Positions 36,491-46,281 of a stretch of DNA of 64,000 nucleotides are shown piece by piece. The DNA comes from an uncultured Bacilli bacterium (GTDB lineage: Bacteria > Bacillota_I > Bacilli_A > RFN20 > CAG-449). How positions within the stretch are numbered: position 1 is the first letter of the stretch; the number at the start of each line of letters is the position of its first letter. Below the pieces are notes generated by a model. The model did not search any database, had not been told where the DNA came from, and saw only the letters and a program-made list of their open reading frames with translations. The stretch lies in assembly GCA_947632435.1 (NCBI GenBank), contig CANRPC010000005.1:26957-90956 (forward strand). The letters run 5' to 3'. The position numbers were made by a program, and so were the translations under genes.

Positions 36491-38797
36491 ATGAAAGACA
36501 TTTATGAAAAACTTGAATTTTATAAAATCAAAGATAAATTAAAACAATATGTACATTGTGAATTAGCTCTTTATTATGTTCAAAATTTAAAAATGCTTTC
36601 TAAAGATGCTTTAGAATATGCATTAAAAGAACTTAATGAGGCTTCTATGTATGCTTCTAATTATAAAGGAATAGTAATATATCAAATAAAAAATATTATG
36701 AATGATTTATCATTGCTTTTAAAAGAAGGTAATGCTAATATTGAATTTTTTTATACAGTTTCTTTAATGTTAGAAAATGTTTATCAAATAAAAAAAGATT
36801 ATATCAAAGAAGAAAGATTTGCTATTTTAAATTCTCATATTGATAATTTAAAGAATTTAGAGTCATTAAAAAATCGTATTGATTCCATTATAAGTAATGA
36901 TTTATCTATTTATGATCATGCTTCTAATCAATTATATTCTTTAAGAAATCAGATAAAAAAAGAAGAGGCTTCACAAAGTAAAATTTTATCTTCATTGATG
37001 AATAAATATCGCGCTTATTTAAATGATGAAAGAATGGCTTTAAGAAGTCAAGGATTAGCTTTACCTATAAAAACTTCATTTAAAAATAAAGTTGATGGAG
37101 TAGTTATAGATATGTCATCTACGGGAAACACTTCTTTTATAATGCCTATAGAAATACTTTTATCCAATAACAAAATCTCTTTATTAAAAGAACAAGAACA
37201 ACAAGAAATTATAAGAATTTTAAAAGATTTAGCAAATTATTGTACTCAATTTGTTGATGATATTAGAAGAAATTTAATTACTCTTGCAAGTCTTGATTTT
37301 TTATTTGCTAAGGTTGCTTATGGTTTTGAGATTAAAGGTGTAATTGCTCAAAAAAAAGATAGTATTGAACTTGTTGAAGCTAGACATCCTCTTATCGATA
37401 TGGATAAAATAGTTGCTAATTCATTTATTTTTGAAAATAAAAAAATTATGTTAATAACAGGACCAAATGCTGGTGGTAAAACTGTTGCTTTAAAAACTGT
37501 TGCTTTGCTTGTTGTTATGAATCAATGTGCCTTAATGGTACCTAGTAAAGAGGCTAATTTACCATACTTTTCAAACATTTTTCTTGATATTGGTGATGAT
37601 CAATCTTTAAGTGAAAATCTTTCGACATTTACTTCTCATATTAATGCTTTAAAAAATGCTGTTAGTAATGTTGATGAACAATCATTAGTAATTATTGATG
37701 AACTTGGTCATGGAACTTCACCTCTTGAAGGAGAAGCTCTAGCTGTTGGAGTATTAAAATTCCTACATGAAAAAAATTCTTTTGCTATGGTGTCTTCTCA
37801 TTATGATGGTTTAAAAAATTTTGCCTTAGAAAATGATTATATATTACCTTGTTCTATGATTTTTGATGAAGATAATTTATGCCCTACTTATAAAATTCGT
37901 TTAGGAAGTATTTCTAAAAGCTATGGAATTGAAGTATCGTTAAGAGAAGGTTTAAAGCAAGAAATAATTGATTATGCAAAAGAATATTTAAGTAAAATAA
38001 AAAATTCTCAACAAGAAAAGACCATTAATGTCTTAAATAATAAATTATTAGAGGTAGATAATTTAAAAGCTATTTTAGAAGAAGAAAAGAAATCTTTAGA
38101 GGAAAATTTAAAAAAGCAAGAGCAAGAACTAAATAAAATAAAACAAGAAAAAGCTAAATTAGAAGATAGCTTTCAAGAAGAAAAAGAAAAAATGCTTTTA
38201 GATGCTAAAAAAGATGTTGAAAATTTACTAGCACAATTTAAGCAAAAAAAAGATGTAAAGCTTCATGAAGTTATTGCATTGAAAAAGAAATTAGATGATA
38301 GTATAAATTCTGAACAAGAAGAAATTGATGAAAATTCAGAAATATTTAAGATTAATGATCGAGTCATATATAAACCTAATTCTTTAAAGGGATATGTTAA
38401 AGAAATTTCTAAAGACAAAGTAATTATAAATTTAGATACAGGTTTAATTATTAAAGTGAAATCTAATACTTTAACTCATGTTAAAGAGAATAATAATGTT
38501 AAAAAAGTACCTAATAAACCTTTGTTTATTTCTAAACATGATTTAAATATGTCCGTTTCTCTTGAGTGCAATGTTATTGGTTTGCATGTTCAAGAAGCAT
38601 TAGAGGTTATAAGTAAATATTTAGATGATGCTTTAAAAGTAAAATATAAACAAGTAAGGATAATTCATGGAAATGGTACAGGAAAATTACGTTTTGCTAT
38701 TCATGAATATTTAAAAAAACAGAAATTTGTATCTTCTTTTTATTTAGGAACTACTTATGAAGGAGGTACAGGTTCAACCGTGGTGAATATAAAATGA
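36491..38797 (+). CDS. mutS2: MutS2 endonuclease/ribosome-rescue ATPase
   Basis: 768 residues. Helical core (clamp and lever) without the MutS mismatch-binding domain; ATPase domain with Walker A GPNAGGKT (324-331) and the DELGHGTSP block; a coiled coil (~500-600, EEEKKSLEENLKKQEQE); and a C-terminal Smr domain with GLHVQEALEV and IIHGNGTGKLR. MutS2 acts on branched DNA and, in B. subtilis, collided ribosomes. RBS GGTGATT lies four bases before the ATG. Its stop overlaps uvrC (ATGA). Confidence 0.96.
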   Translation: MKDIYEKLEFYKIKDKLKQYVHCELALYYVQNLKMLSKDALEYALKELNEASMYASNYKGIVIYQIKNIMNDLSLLLKEGNANIEFFYTVSLMLENVYQIKKDYIKEERFAILNSHIDNLKNLESLKNRIDSIISNDLSIYDHASNQLYSLRNQIKKEEASQSKILSSLMNKYRAYLNDERMALRSQGLALPIKTSFKNKVDGVVIDMSSTGNTSFIMPIEILLSNNKISLLKEQEQQEIIRILKDLANYCTQFVDDIRRNLITLASLDFLFAKVAYGFEIKGVIAQKKDSIELVEARHPLIDMDKIVANSFIFENKKIMLITGPNAGGKTVALKTVALLVVMNQCALMVPSKEANLPYFSNIFLDIGDDQSLSENLSTFTSHINALKNAVSNVDEQSLVIIDELGHGTSPLEGEALAVGVLKFLHEKNSFAMVSSHYDGLKNFALENDYILPCSMIFDEDNLCPTYKIRLGSISKSYGIEVSLREGLKQEIIDYAKEYLSKIKNSQQEKTINVLNNKLLEVDNLKAILEEEKKSLEENLKKQEQELNKIKQEKAKLEDSFQEEKEKMLLDAKKDVENLLAQFKQKKDVKLHEVIALKKKLDDSINSEQEEIDENSEIFKINDRVIYKPNSLKGYVKEISKDKVIINLDTGLIIKVKSNTLTHVKENNNVKKVPNKPLFISKHDLNMSVSLECNVIGLHVQEALEVISKYLDDALKVKYKQVRIIHGNGTGKLRFAIHEYLKKQKFVSSFYLGTTYEGGTGSTVVNIK

Positions 38798-40548
38798 ATT
38801 CCTTATTAAAAGCTAAAATTGATTTACTTAAAGATGTTCCAGGTACTTATCTTATGAAAGATATAGAAGGGAAAATAATTTATGTTGGTAAAGCTAAATC
38901 ATTAATTAAACGGGTAAAACAATATTTTTATCGTCCTCAATGTGGCAAAGTGTTTCGCATGGTAAGAGAAATAAATGACTTTGATACAATTGAAACAACT
39001 TCAGAAAAAGAGGCTTTATTATTAGAGTTAAATTTAATACGTAAATATTATCCTAAATATAATATTCTTTTAAAAGATGGAAAATCTTATCCTTATATTG
39101 CCTTAAAAAAAGATAAAGATCCGATGCTTAAAATTGCTTATAAAGATAAAGATAAAAAATATTTATATTTTGGACCTTATCCTTCTTCACAATTTGCTTA
39201 TAAAACTATTAATCTTTTAAACTTAATTTATCCATTAAGAAAGTGTAAAATTGTCCCAAGTTCTCCATGTCTTTATTATCATCTTCATCAGTGTCTTGGA
39301 CCATGTATTAAAAAAATTACTAAAGATGATTATCGACCTTTAATAAATGATATTGAAAAATTTTTAAAAGGAGATACGCAGAAAATTGTATCAGAAATAA
39401 AACAAAAAATGAACTTGGCTTCTTCTAATTTAGAGTTTGAAAAAGCTCAAGAATATAAAATGCAACTTGAAGCAATAAAATATATTAGTGAAAAACAAGG
39501 CATTATGCATCAAAATCATGCTTCATTTGATGTTGTTGCTATTTCTAAAAGAGATTTTTATTTTTCTTTATCTATTTTAACGTATCGAAATGGAAATTTA
39601 CTTGGTAAGAATTCTTTTGTCATTGAGGAAGAAGAAGATGTTGTTGAACAAGAAATATCTTTGCTTTATCAATATTATGAAAATCACGATTTACCAAAGG
39701 AAATTATTCTCGCTGATGAAGAAGTAAAAAATCGCTTGCAGGATGTTTTTACTTGCAAAATAAATGTTCCTAAAAAGGGAAGCAAAAAAGATTTATTATT
39801 AATTGCTTTAGAAAATGCTAAAAATGCCATTGATGAACATTTTATGACAGCAAGATTAGAGGATGATATGCTTCTTATTTTGGAGGAACTAGGTAAATTA
39901 TTAAATATTAAAACTCCACTTCGTATCGAATTATTTGATAATTCTCATTTGCAGGGCGAAGAAGCAATTGGTGCGATGGTATGCTTTATAAATGGTGTTA
40001 AAGCTCCATCATTTTATCGAAAATATAATATTAAAGAATCATCTGGAAAAGATGATTTAGCATCTATGAAAGAAGTAATTTATCGTAGATATTCACGCTT
40101 AAAAGAAGAAAATCAAATTTTTCCTGATTTAATAATTGTTGATGGAGGAGAAAATCAAATTAATGCTGCACTTGAAAGTTTGAACCAAGTAGGAGTGGAT
40201 ATACCTCTTGCAGGTTTAGCAAAAGATGATCATCATCATACAGCATATTTAATTAAAGATGGAGAGCTAATATCTTTAAAAGATAAGGAAAGAATATTTT
40301 TGTTTTTAATGCGGATGCAAGATGAAGTTCATCGTTTTGCTATTACATTTCATAGGAAAAAAAGAGAAAAGAAAGTGGGAATTTCCATATTTGATGATAT
40401 TAAAGGTATAGGAATTAAAAGAAAAGAATTATTATTAAAGGCTTATCCTTCTTTAGACTCATTAAAAAATGCCTCTAAAGAGGAACTTAAAGCCTTGGTA
40501 AATGAAACAATTGCCGAAGAAATTGTTGAGAAATTAAAAAAGATATAG
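38794..40548 (+). CDS. uvrC: excinuclease ABC subunit C
   Basis: The 584-residue product has an N-terminal GIY-YIG nuclease, PGTYLMKDIEGKIIYVGKAK; a Cys cluster; a UVR helical hairpin (SNLEFEKAQEYKMQLEAI); an RNase H-like 5' nuclease domain with IELFDNSHLQGEEAIGAM; and C-terminal helix-hairpin-helix motifs (IKGIGIKRKELLLKAYPS). It makes the two incisions of nucleotide excision repair. The start overlaps mutS2. The gerE gene follows after 42 bases. Confidence 0.97.
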   Translation: MNSLLKAKIDLLKDVPGTYLMKDIEGKIIYVGKAKSLIKRVKQYFYRPQCGKVFRMVREINDFDTIETTSEKEALLLELNLIRKYYPKYNILLKDGKSYPYIALKKDKDPMLKIAYKDKDKKYLYFGPYPSSQFAYKTINLLNLIYPLRKCKIVPSSPCLYYHLHQCLGPCIKKITKDDYRPLINDIEKFLKGDTQKIVSEIKQKMNLASSNLEFEKAQEYKMQLEAIKYISEKQGIMHQNHASFDVVAISKRDFYFSLSILTYRNGNLLGKNSFVIEEEEDVVEQEISLLYQYYENHDLPKEIILADEEVKNRLQDVFTCKINVPKKGSKKDLLLIALENAKNAIDEHFMTARLEDDMLLILEELGKLLNIKTPLRIELFDNSHLQGEEAIGAMVCFINGVKAPSFYRKYNIKESSGKDDLASMKEVIYRRYSRLKEENQIFPDLIIVDGGENQINAALESLNQVGVDIPLAGLAKDDHHHTAYLIKDGELISLKDKERIFLFLMRMQDEVHRFAITFHRKKREKKVGISIFDDIKGIGIKRKELLLKAYPSLDSLKNASKEELKALVNETIAEEIVEKLKKI

Positions 40549-40590
40549 CAAAAAAAAGCTTTTTTCATATTTTATATTGAGGAGTAATTT

Positions 40591-40794
40591 ATGCCTTCAA
40601 TATTAACTAAAAGAGAAAAAGAAGTTTTTGATTTATTAATTCAAAATATGTCGACAAGAGAAATTGCTTCTACATTATTTATTTCGGAAAAAACGGTTAG
40701 GAATCATATTTCCAATGTAATGCAAAAACTTGGTGTGCGGGGAAGAGCACATGCAGTTATTGAATTGATTAGAATGAATGAACTTAGTTTATAA
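40591..40794 (+). CDS. gerE: GerE-like LuxR-family transcription regulator
   Basis: 67 residues, a stand-alone LuxR/GerE DNA-binding domain with no receiver. LTKREKEVFDLLIQ and the helix-turn-helix SEKTVRNHISNVMQKLGVRG are, as far as I remember it, nearly the same as Bacillus GerE, which is 74 residues and controls late mother-cell sporulation genes with sigma-K. GAGGAG lies 8 bases upstream. It follows uvrC, as in B. subtilis, where uvrC and gerE are close. It ends at a strong terminator. Confidence 0.88.
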   Translation: MPSILTKREKEVFDLLIQNMSTREIASTLFISEKTVRNHISNVMQKLGVRGRAHAVIELIRMNELSL

Positions 40795-40844
40795 AAAAAA
40801 GCTGTTATAATCTAGAATCACACTAGTTTATAAGCAGCTTTTTT
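40793..40844. terminator. bidirectional terminator after gerE
   Basis: An A run plus AAGCTG pairs with CAGCTT plus a T run; inside, TTATAA pairs with TTATAA and CTAG with CTAG. It can end both the mutS2-uvrC-gerE transcript and the convergent pectinesterase transcript. Confidence 0.85.
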
Positions 40845-40872
40845 AATTAATTTTTAATAAAGGAATTTGGAA

Positions 40873-43176
40873 TTAGTCAAGAGATACATTCCAAGCTTCA
40901 GCATATTTTAATGCTCCGTTTTCAATACCAAATATTACATTGAAATCGTTATAATTTTTAGCTTCTTCTTCTGTAAGTAATTTCATGCCTGCGACAGCCT
41001 CTTTTAAAGCACCATCACCTGTGTTGTTATATTCAGTAAATTGTACAGTTTCATCTAAAGGACTTGCATTCATAGCAACATAACGTTGATCTTTATTTAC
41101 GCCTGTAGAAGGTGTTGTAGAAATATGACCTGCTAATTGAGAATTCATAATCATAACAGCAGCGTATGCTCCCCAACATCTTCCTATAGAAGTTTTCTTT
41201 AAAGAGATAATTTCTTCATCTGCAGTAAAGTTACAATTATCAAAGATTGCACCATATTTAATTGCATCTTGAGCTCCTTTGTTTGTTCCTTTAAAGGCAG
41301 TGATATAACCTCCATTACCTTTGGCATTGTTAATAGAATGTATTTCACAATTATAGAAATAAGTTGTATTATTGCTACCAAAGATAAAGTCAGTTGTTCC
41401 CTCAATGTAAGTATTCTTAACAATTTGACGTCCAGTAAAGAATTCTACAGTATCTTGATAACCTAATAATTTGCTATCATCCATGATAAAGTGATCTGAT
41501 TGAACAAGTAATGCTAAGGCTCTATGTTCTGGATAATTTTTACCTAATCTTTCATCAAAGTGTTCTTCGCAATTAAACCAGTTAGAAATTGTAACACCTT
41601 TAATTAAACAATCAACCGCGCTATCTCTAACAGCAACTGTTTGAGTAGAATCAGTAACATGTGCGAAACCACTTTCATCATTTAATCCATATAATGAATC
41701 CCATTCAATAATAACATTTTCTTTGTTATCACCTAAAATTGTTAAATTAGGAATAGTAATTTCTAATTTTTCTTTATATGTAGCTTCTGCTAATGAGATT
41801 ACTTTAGCTTTGCTATCATAAGTAGAACCTAAATTCTTTAAATAATCAAGTGCTTGTTGAATTGTTGTAAATTGATTATAACCATCTTGAATTGCTCCAA
41901 TAACACCTTCATAATTTGGATTTACACGAACTTGAACTTTATTTTCAACTTCACTTGGTGCAGTTGTAACAACATGAACTTTATAAGTTTTTTCTTTAGT
42001 TTTATTATTTAGTGTTAAAGAAACTTTTGCATCATAAGTTCCATCTTTAGTTTTATCAAATGTTTCACTTGTAACAGTGTAATTAGAAGCTAACATAATG
42101 ACATCTAATTTTTTCTCAGCCTCTGTTGGATGAGTACAATTAGCGGTTACAGTTAAATTGTTACTATTGAATTCTTCATCTTTAGCAAAAACTTGTTTTA
42201 CAGTATTGTTAACATAAGTAGAATTACCAGCTTTTGAACTTGGTCCATTTGTAACTTTATTAAAACCAAGAGTAATATCATCTAATTGATAAACAGTTAC
42301 TTCAATATTTTGTGCAGCAAAATTTTTATATTGAACAGAAACATTATATACCCCAGGTTCATTCATTTTTACATTTGAAGAATCTATCTTGATATCTTGA
42401 TCAGTAATACTTAATGGATCACGTCTTCCATTTCCATAAACCGCATTTACTTGAATTTTACTTCCATCATAAGTTTCGCCTTCAACGTAATCGACTTTGC
42501 CTTTTGAAGAAATTTCAAAACCTGTTAATTCAGCTTTTTCTGCGATAACTTTTAATTCAGCATAATAGACATCGATAGTTCCTGTATCACGTTGAATTAA
42601 ATATTCTTCACCTTCATTTACATCGATTGTGACTTTTACAACTGGAGAAGATGTAGGATAATCTGGAAAATCAGGAGAAACTTCACTACCTGGAATTTTA
42701 AATGATTTAGTTCCACTAGAAGATGTAAAAGTTACTGTTCTAGTTGCAACACCTGAAGAACCATTTTGAACATAAATTGATAAAGTTCCAACACCATTTG
42801 ATTTAACTTTCAATCCATCAGTAGTTCCACCAATCTTAATAGATGAAACAAAATCTTTAGATTCTTTTGTAATAGGATCAGTCCATGATTTAGTTCTTGA
42901 TCTTACTTCAGTATTTTTTAAGATAGTATAAGGACCAATGATAACATCATCCGCGGATTTTCCCACAGTACAATCTTTACTAACATCTAAAATAGAAACG
43001 ATTTCTTCATGATTTTCATCAATTGAAGTTGTTTGACCTAACGATGTTGTTCCTTGTGCTGAAGAAGTTGTTTGGCTAGTTTGGTTTGAACTTGAAGGTT
43101 CCTTTTTTCCTCCACAACTTACTAAACCAATCGAACTAGCAAAAAGTAAACTTAAAATTAATGTTCTTTTTTTCAT
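40873..43176 (-). CDS. pectin methylesterase (CE8) lipoprotein
   Basis: A 767-residue lipoprotein: lipobox GLVSC with Cys21, a Ser/Thr linker to ~55, a beta-sandwich module (~60-215), two bacterial Ig-like modules (~215-415), then the CE8 beta-helix (~430-750). Catalytic residues are Asp575 in LLGYQDTVEFF, Asp596 in GTTDFIFG and Arg666 in GRCWGAY. The 21-residue Asp-Asp spacing equals that of the Dickeya enzyme (178/199, from memory). It removes methyl esters from pectin, preparing it for pectate lyase. AAGGAGG lies about 6 bases upstream; the promoter overlaps a LacI/CcpA-type operator. Confidence 0.92.
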   Translation of the reverse strand: MKKRTLILSLLFASSIGLVSCGGKKEPSSSNQTSQTTSSAQGTTSLGQTTSIDENHEEIVSILDVSKDCTVGKSADDVIIGPYTILKNTEVRSRTKSWTDPITKESKDFVSSIKIGGTTDGLKVKSNGVGTLSIYVQNGSSGVATRTVTFTSSSGTKSFKIPGSEVSPDFPDYPTSSPVVKVTIDVNEGEEYLIQRDTGTIDVYYAELKVIAEKAELTGFEISSKGKVDYVEGETYDGSKIQVNAVYGNGRRDPLSITDQDIKIDSSNVKMNEPGVYNVSVQYKNFAAQNIEVTVYQLDDITLGFNKVTNGPSSKAGNSTYVNNTVKQVFAKDEEFNSNNLTVTANCTHPTEAEKKLDVIMLASNYTVTSETFDKTKDGTYDAKVSLTLNNKTKEKTYKVHVVTTAPSEVENKVQVRVNPNYEGVIGAIQDGYNQFTTIQQALDYLKNLGSTYDSKAKVISLAEATYKEKLEITIPNLTILGDNKENVIIEWDSLYGLNDESGFAHVTDSTQTVAVRDSAVDCLIKGVTISNWFNCEEHFDERLGKNYPEHRALALLVQSDHFIMDDSKLLGYQDTVEFFTGRQIVKNTYIEGTTDFIFGSNNTTYFYNCEIHSINNAKGNGGYITAFKGTNKGAQDAIKYGAIFDNCNFTADEEIISLKKTSIGRCWGAYAAVMIMNSQLAGHISTTPSTGVNKDQRYVAMNASPLDETVQFTEYNNTGDGALKEAVAGMKLLTEEEAKNYNDFNVIFGIENGALKYAEAWNVSLD

Positions 43177-43202
43177 TTTTGCCTCCTTAGTTTACGTTTT
43201 AC

Positions 43203-43231
43203 ATTTTAATCAAATTAAAAAAAATTGTAAA
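43203..43231 (-). promoter_or_regulatory. sigma-A promoter of the pectinesterase gene
   Basis: On the minus strand TTTACA (43226-43231), 17 bases, TAAAAT (43203-43208). The -35 lies inside the palindromic operator at 43225-43241. Confidence 0.78.
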
Positions 43232-43241
43232 GCGCTTACAA
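43225..43241. promoter_or_regulatory. LacI/CcpA-type operator
   Basis: TTGTAAAGCGCTTACAA, a near-perfect palindrome with a central GCGC, like cre and other LacI-family operators. It overlaps the -35 of the pectinesterase promoter, so binding should repress. Whether CcpA or a dedicated pectin-sensing LacI-family repressor binds cannot be told. Confidence 0.65.
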
Positions 43242-43491
43242 AAAAAGGAATAAAAAAAAGAGTTAAATGACAAAGTAAATTCAGTTTTGAATGACTTTGC
43301 AAAAAAAAGAAAAAAAAGTATGACAAAATAAGCATATGGATATTGTCAATAAATTAAAATCCATTTTGTAGTATATGTTTTTACTCTAATAAGTTGAGAA
43401 TAGGTATTATTAGCTATTTTTCACTATTTTTTATAGCCATTTAATTTAAGTTAAATTTTAATCATTCATAGAAATTAAAACACAAATAAGT
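43242..43491. other. intergenic region between pectinesterase and CLC genes
   Basis: AT-rich divergent intergenic DNA, without gene or RNA that I can support. A TATAAT at 43492-43497 next to AGAAGGA serves the CLC gene. I looked for a fluoride riboswitch upstream of the CLC gene and found none. Confidence 0.5.
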
Positions 43492-43518
43492 TATAATCAA
43501 CTAGAAGGATTTAAAAAA

Positions 43519-44832
43519 ATGAATATTAAGCAATATTTAACAAAAGAAAATATTTTAAAATACTTGTTAATCTTTTTACGTTTACTTCTTATTAGTGTTT
43601 GTATAGGAGTTTTTATAAGTTTTTTTCAATTTTGTGTTTATCATTTACTTAATTTTCTTAAAGATGTTTTTATAAATCATGATAAAACAAAAATGATTAT
43701 TTTCTTTTGTATTATTCCTATAACATGTTTTTTATCAATTTTTTTAAATAATATAAATAAGAATATAAATAGTTCGGCTATTCAAAAAATCGAATATTGT
43801 GTTGAAGAAAAAAATTCTCAAGGTTTGAATTGGAAAAAAGATTTGCCATCTATTTTTATCTCATCTTTATTTTCTTTTATGTCTTTTGCTTGTTTAGGAG
43901 CAGAAGGACCTTCACTTGCAATTGCCTCAAATAGTGCTTTAATGGTTAATGATTTGTTTGATGTAAAAGATGATGAAACAGTATTAATTGCTGCAGGGGC
44001 TGGATTTGGTTGCGCTTTAATTTCACCTTTAGCAGGTATTATGTATTATTTTGAAACAATTTTACATAAATTTACTTTAAAAGGAATTTTTAAAGCGATA
44101 TTTATTACTTTTATCGCATTTTTTATTAGTCAATTAATATTTTCTCATCCTATTGCTTACTTTCAGATAAATGATTTTTTAGAAATTACTAATCTTTCTA
44201 AAGCTTATTATACTTTTCCTATTATAGGAATTATAGTTATTTTGAATTTTTCTTTGTCTAATATTTATCTAGTAATTTTATTAAAGATAAAAGATTTTTA
44301 TAAAAAATATCAAAATAATTTATTAGTAAAGTATCGTGGTATTATTTTTTATATGATAACAATCCCTTTAGCGTTTTTTTATGGTAATTATATGAGTACA
44401 GGATCAATGTTAATTAGTGATTGTAAAAATATTGTTTCTATCGCTTGGAATTTAATATTATTATTGATGCTTTTTAGATTATTTTCTACAATTTTTGCTA
44501 GTACAAGTGCTATAAGTGGAGGTGTAGTTATACCTCAACTTACTATTGGAGCATTAATTGGATGCTTGATAGTTAATCTTTTGAAAAGTGCAGTTCCTAA
44601 TATACATATAGAATTATATGAAAATGAAATTATTTTACTTTCGATGATTTCTTTTTATGTTTGCTTAATGGATGCACCATTAACAGGAATTGCTTTAATA
44701 TTTGCTTTTACACGTTTTGAAATTGCTTTGCAACTTTTACTTCCAGCAACTATTGTGATGTTTCTTTGTTATTTTTTAATTAGATTTAAAAAACAAAAAA
44801 ATTTAAATGAACTATTAAAAAAATATTTATAA
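43519..44832 (+). CDS. CLC-family chloride channel/antiporter
   Basis: The product has 437 residues and about ten transmembrane segments. It has ACLGAEGPSLAIASN (G-x-E-G-P selectivity motif with the gating Glu), GAGFGCALISPLAGIMYYFE, and GGVVIPQLTIGALIG near helix N. The gating Glu favours a Cl-/H+ exchanger or gated channel; no CBS domains are present at the C-terminus. Acid or osmotic tolerance is a family-based guess. A TATAAT and AGAAGGA lie just before the ATG. A cation/proton antiporter gene follows. Confidence 0.88.
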   Translation: MNIKQYLTKENILKYLLIFLRLLLISVCIGVFISFFQFCVYHLLNFLKDVFINHDKTKMIIFFCIIPITCFLSIFLNNINKNINSSAIQKIEYCVEEKNSQGLNWKKDLPSIFISSLFSFMSFACLGAEGPSLAIASNSALMVNDLFDVKDDETVLIAAGAGFGCALISPLAGIMYYFETILHKFTLKGIFKAIFITFIAFFISQLIFSHPIAYFQINDFLEITNLSKAYYTFPIIGIIVILNFSLSNIYLVILLKIKDFYKKYQNNLLVKYRGIIFYMITIPLAFFYGNYMSTGSMLISDCKNIVSIAWNLILLLMLFRLFSTIFASTSAISGGVVIPQLTIGALIGCLIVNLLKSAVPNIHIELYENEIILLSMISFYVCLMDAPLTGIALIFAFTRFEIALQLLLPATIVMFLCYFLIRFKKQKNLNELLKKYL

Positions 44833-44930
44833 TTATTAACTAAAATTAATTTGACCTAAAATTGAAAACTTGTTGAAATTTTATTTTCTAAGTGCTATAC
44901 CAAATTAGTATTTAAAAAGAGGTAAAGAAA

Positions 44931-46226
44931 ATGAATATAGTTTTATTTGTTGGTATACTTCTAGTTCTTGGTTTAGCTTCAACTAGATTAATGAAAATAT
45001 TAAAATTACCAAATGTAACAGGATACTTAATAATAGGATTAATCGCTGCACTTATTTCTGTTTTAATTGATGGCTTTTCGAATTTATCTTTAAATTTAGT
45101 AAGTGAATTAAATAATTTAAATGAAGGAGTTTCAAGTATAGCTTTAGGTTTTATTGCTTTATCAATTGGTGAAGAATTCCGTCTTTCAAAAATTAAACAA
45201 TTTGGTAAAAAAATCATAACAATTACTTTTTTTCAAGCTTTGACAACTGCGATTCTTGTCGATGTTGTTTTAATTATTTTATGCTTATTAATTAAAATTG
45301 ATTTAAATGTTGCTTTATGTTTAGGCGCAATTGCAACAGCGACTGCTCCTGCGGCTACATTAATGGTTATTCATCAATATGATGCAAAAGGCCCTCTTGT
45401 GGATATTCTTTTGCCAGTTGTAGCATTTGATGATGCTATTGGTTTAATAATTTTCTCTTTATCAGTTGCCATTTCAAAAGTTATTGTTACAGGAAGTCAA
45501 ATTGATGTATTTAATATTATTTTATTACCTTTATTAGATATAATTGGTTCTATTTTTGTCGGATTTATTTTAGGTATTTTATTACATATTATGATTAAAT
45601 ATTTTAAAAGTCGTAATAATCATGTCATGATGATAATTGCCTTTACTTTATTAGGAGTTGGAGCAATAGAGGTAATAAATACAATAAAAATTAATGGTGA
45701 AACATTAGAATTTTCTAATTTGCTTTGTTGTATGATGATCGGGGCAGTATATAATAATATGGCTCAGAAAGAAAAAGACGTGGAAATTATGGAACGCGAT
45801 TTTTCTTTAGTTGATCGTTGGACTCCATTTTTATTTATGCTTTTCTTTGTTTTGAGTGGAACGCATCTTGTAACATCATTTAAAGAGATGATGGATCAAA
45901 AAATAAATTTATCTTTAGTGGCTTTAATATTTATTGTTTATCTTTTAATGCGATCTTTAGGAAAATATTTTGGTGCATATTTTGGCTGTAAAATTACTTC
46001 ACAAAGTAAAAATATCACTCAATATTTAGGTTTAACTTTACTTCCTCAAGCAGGTGTTGCTATTGGCATGGCTAATCAAATATCATCAATTGAAGCTTTT
46101 AAAGCAAATGGAACAGGAAATATGATAGTTACTTGTGTTTTATGTGCGACTTTAATTTATGAATTAATAGGACCACTTTTAACAAAATTTGCCTTAACAA
46201 AAGCTGGAGAAATAGAAAAAAAGTAG
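44931..46226 (+). CDS. cation/proton antiporter (CPA2/KefB-NhaP type)
   Basis: 431 residues, twelve or so transmembrane helices. The N-terminus LGLASTRLMKILKLPNVTGYLIIGL is typical of Na+(K+)/H+ exchangers of the CPA superfamily, and LPVVAFDDAIGLIIF carries the paired Asp of the ion-binding helix. No TrkA-N domain follows. GAGGTAAAG precedes the ATG. With the CLC gene upstream it suggests a pH or salt homeostasis pair. Ion specificity is unknown. Confidence 0.88.
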   Translation: MNIVLFVGILLVLGLASTRLMKILKLPNVTGYLIIGLIAALISVLIDGFSNLSLNLVSELNNLNEGVSSIALGFIALSIGEEFRLSKIKQFGKKIITITFFQALTTAILVDVVLIILCLLIKIDLNVALCLGAIATATAPAATLMVIHQYDAKGPLVDILLPVVAFDDAIGLIIFSLSVAISKVIVTGSQIDVFNIILLPLLDIIGSIFVGFILGILLHIMIKYFKSRNNHVMMIIAFTLLGVGAIEVINTIKINGETLEFSNLLCCMMIGAVYNNMAQKEKDVEIMERDFSLVDRWTPFLFMLFFVLSGTHLVTSFKEMMDQKINLSLVALIFIVYLLMRSLGKYFGAYFGCKITSQSKNITQYLGLTLLPQAGVAIGMANQISSIEAFKANGTGNMIVTCVLCATLIYELIGPLLTKFALTKAGEIEKK

Positions 46227-46266
46227 CTTTTTGAGTGAAAAAATAGTAAATTTATAAATCTTAATT

Positions 46267-46281
46267 TATAATACTTTCATG
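46267..46281 (+). promoter_or_regulatory. -10 element giving a likely leaderless dtd mRNA
   Basis: TATAAT (46267-46272) is followed after six bases (ACTTTC) by ATG 46279, so transcription should start at the start codon. No Shine-Dalgarno is present, and the -35 region is poor. Confidence 0.55.

Noticed and set aside
43377..43518. Fluoride riboswitch before the CLC gene
   Set aside because: The conserved crcB motif aptamer bases are not present.
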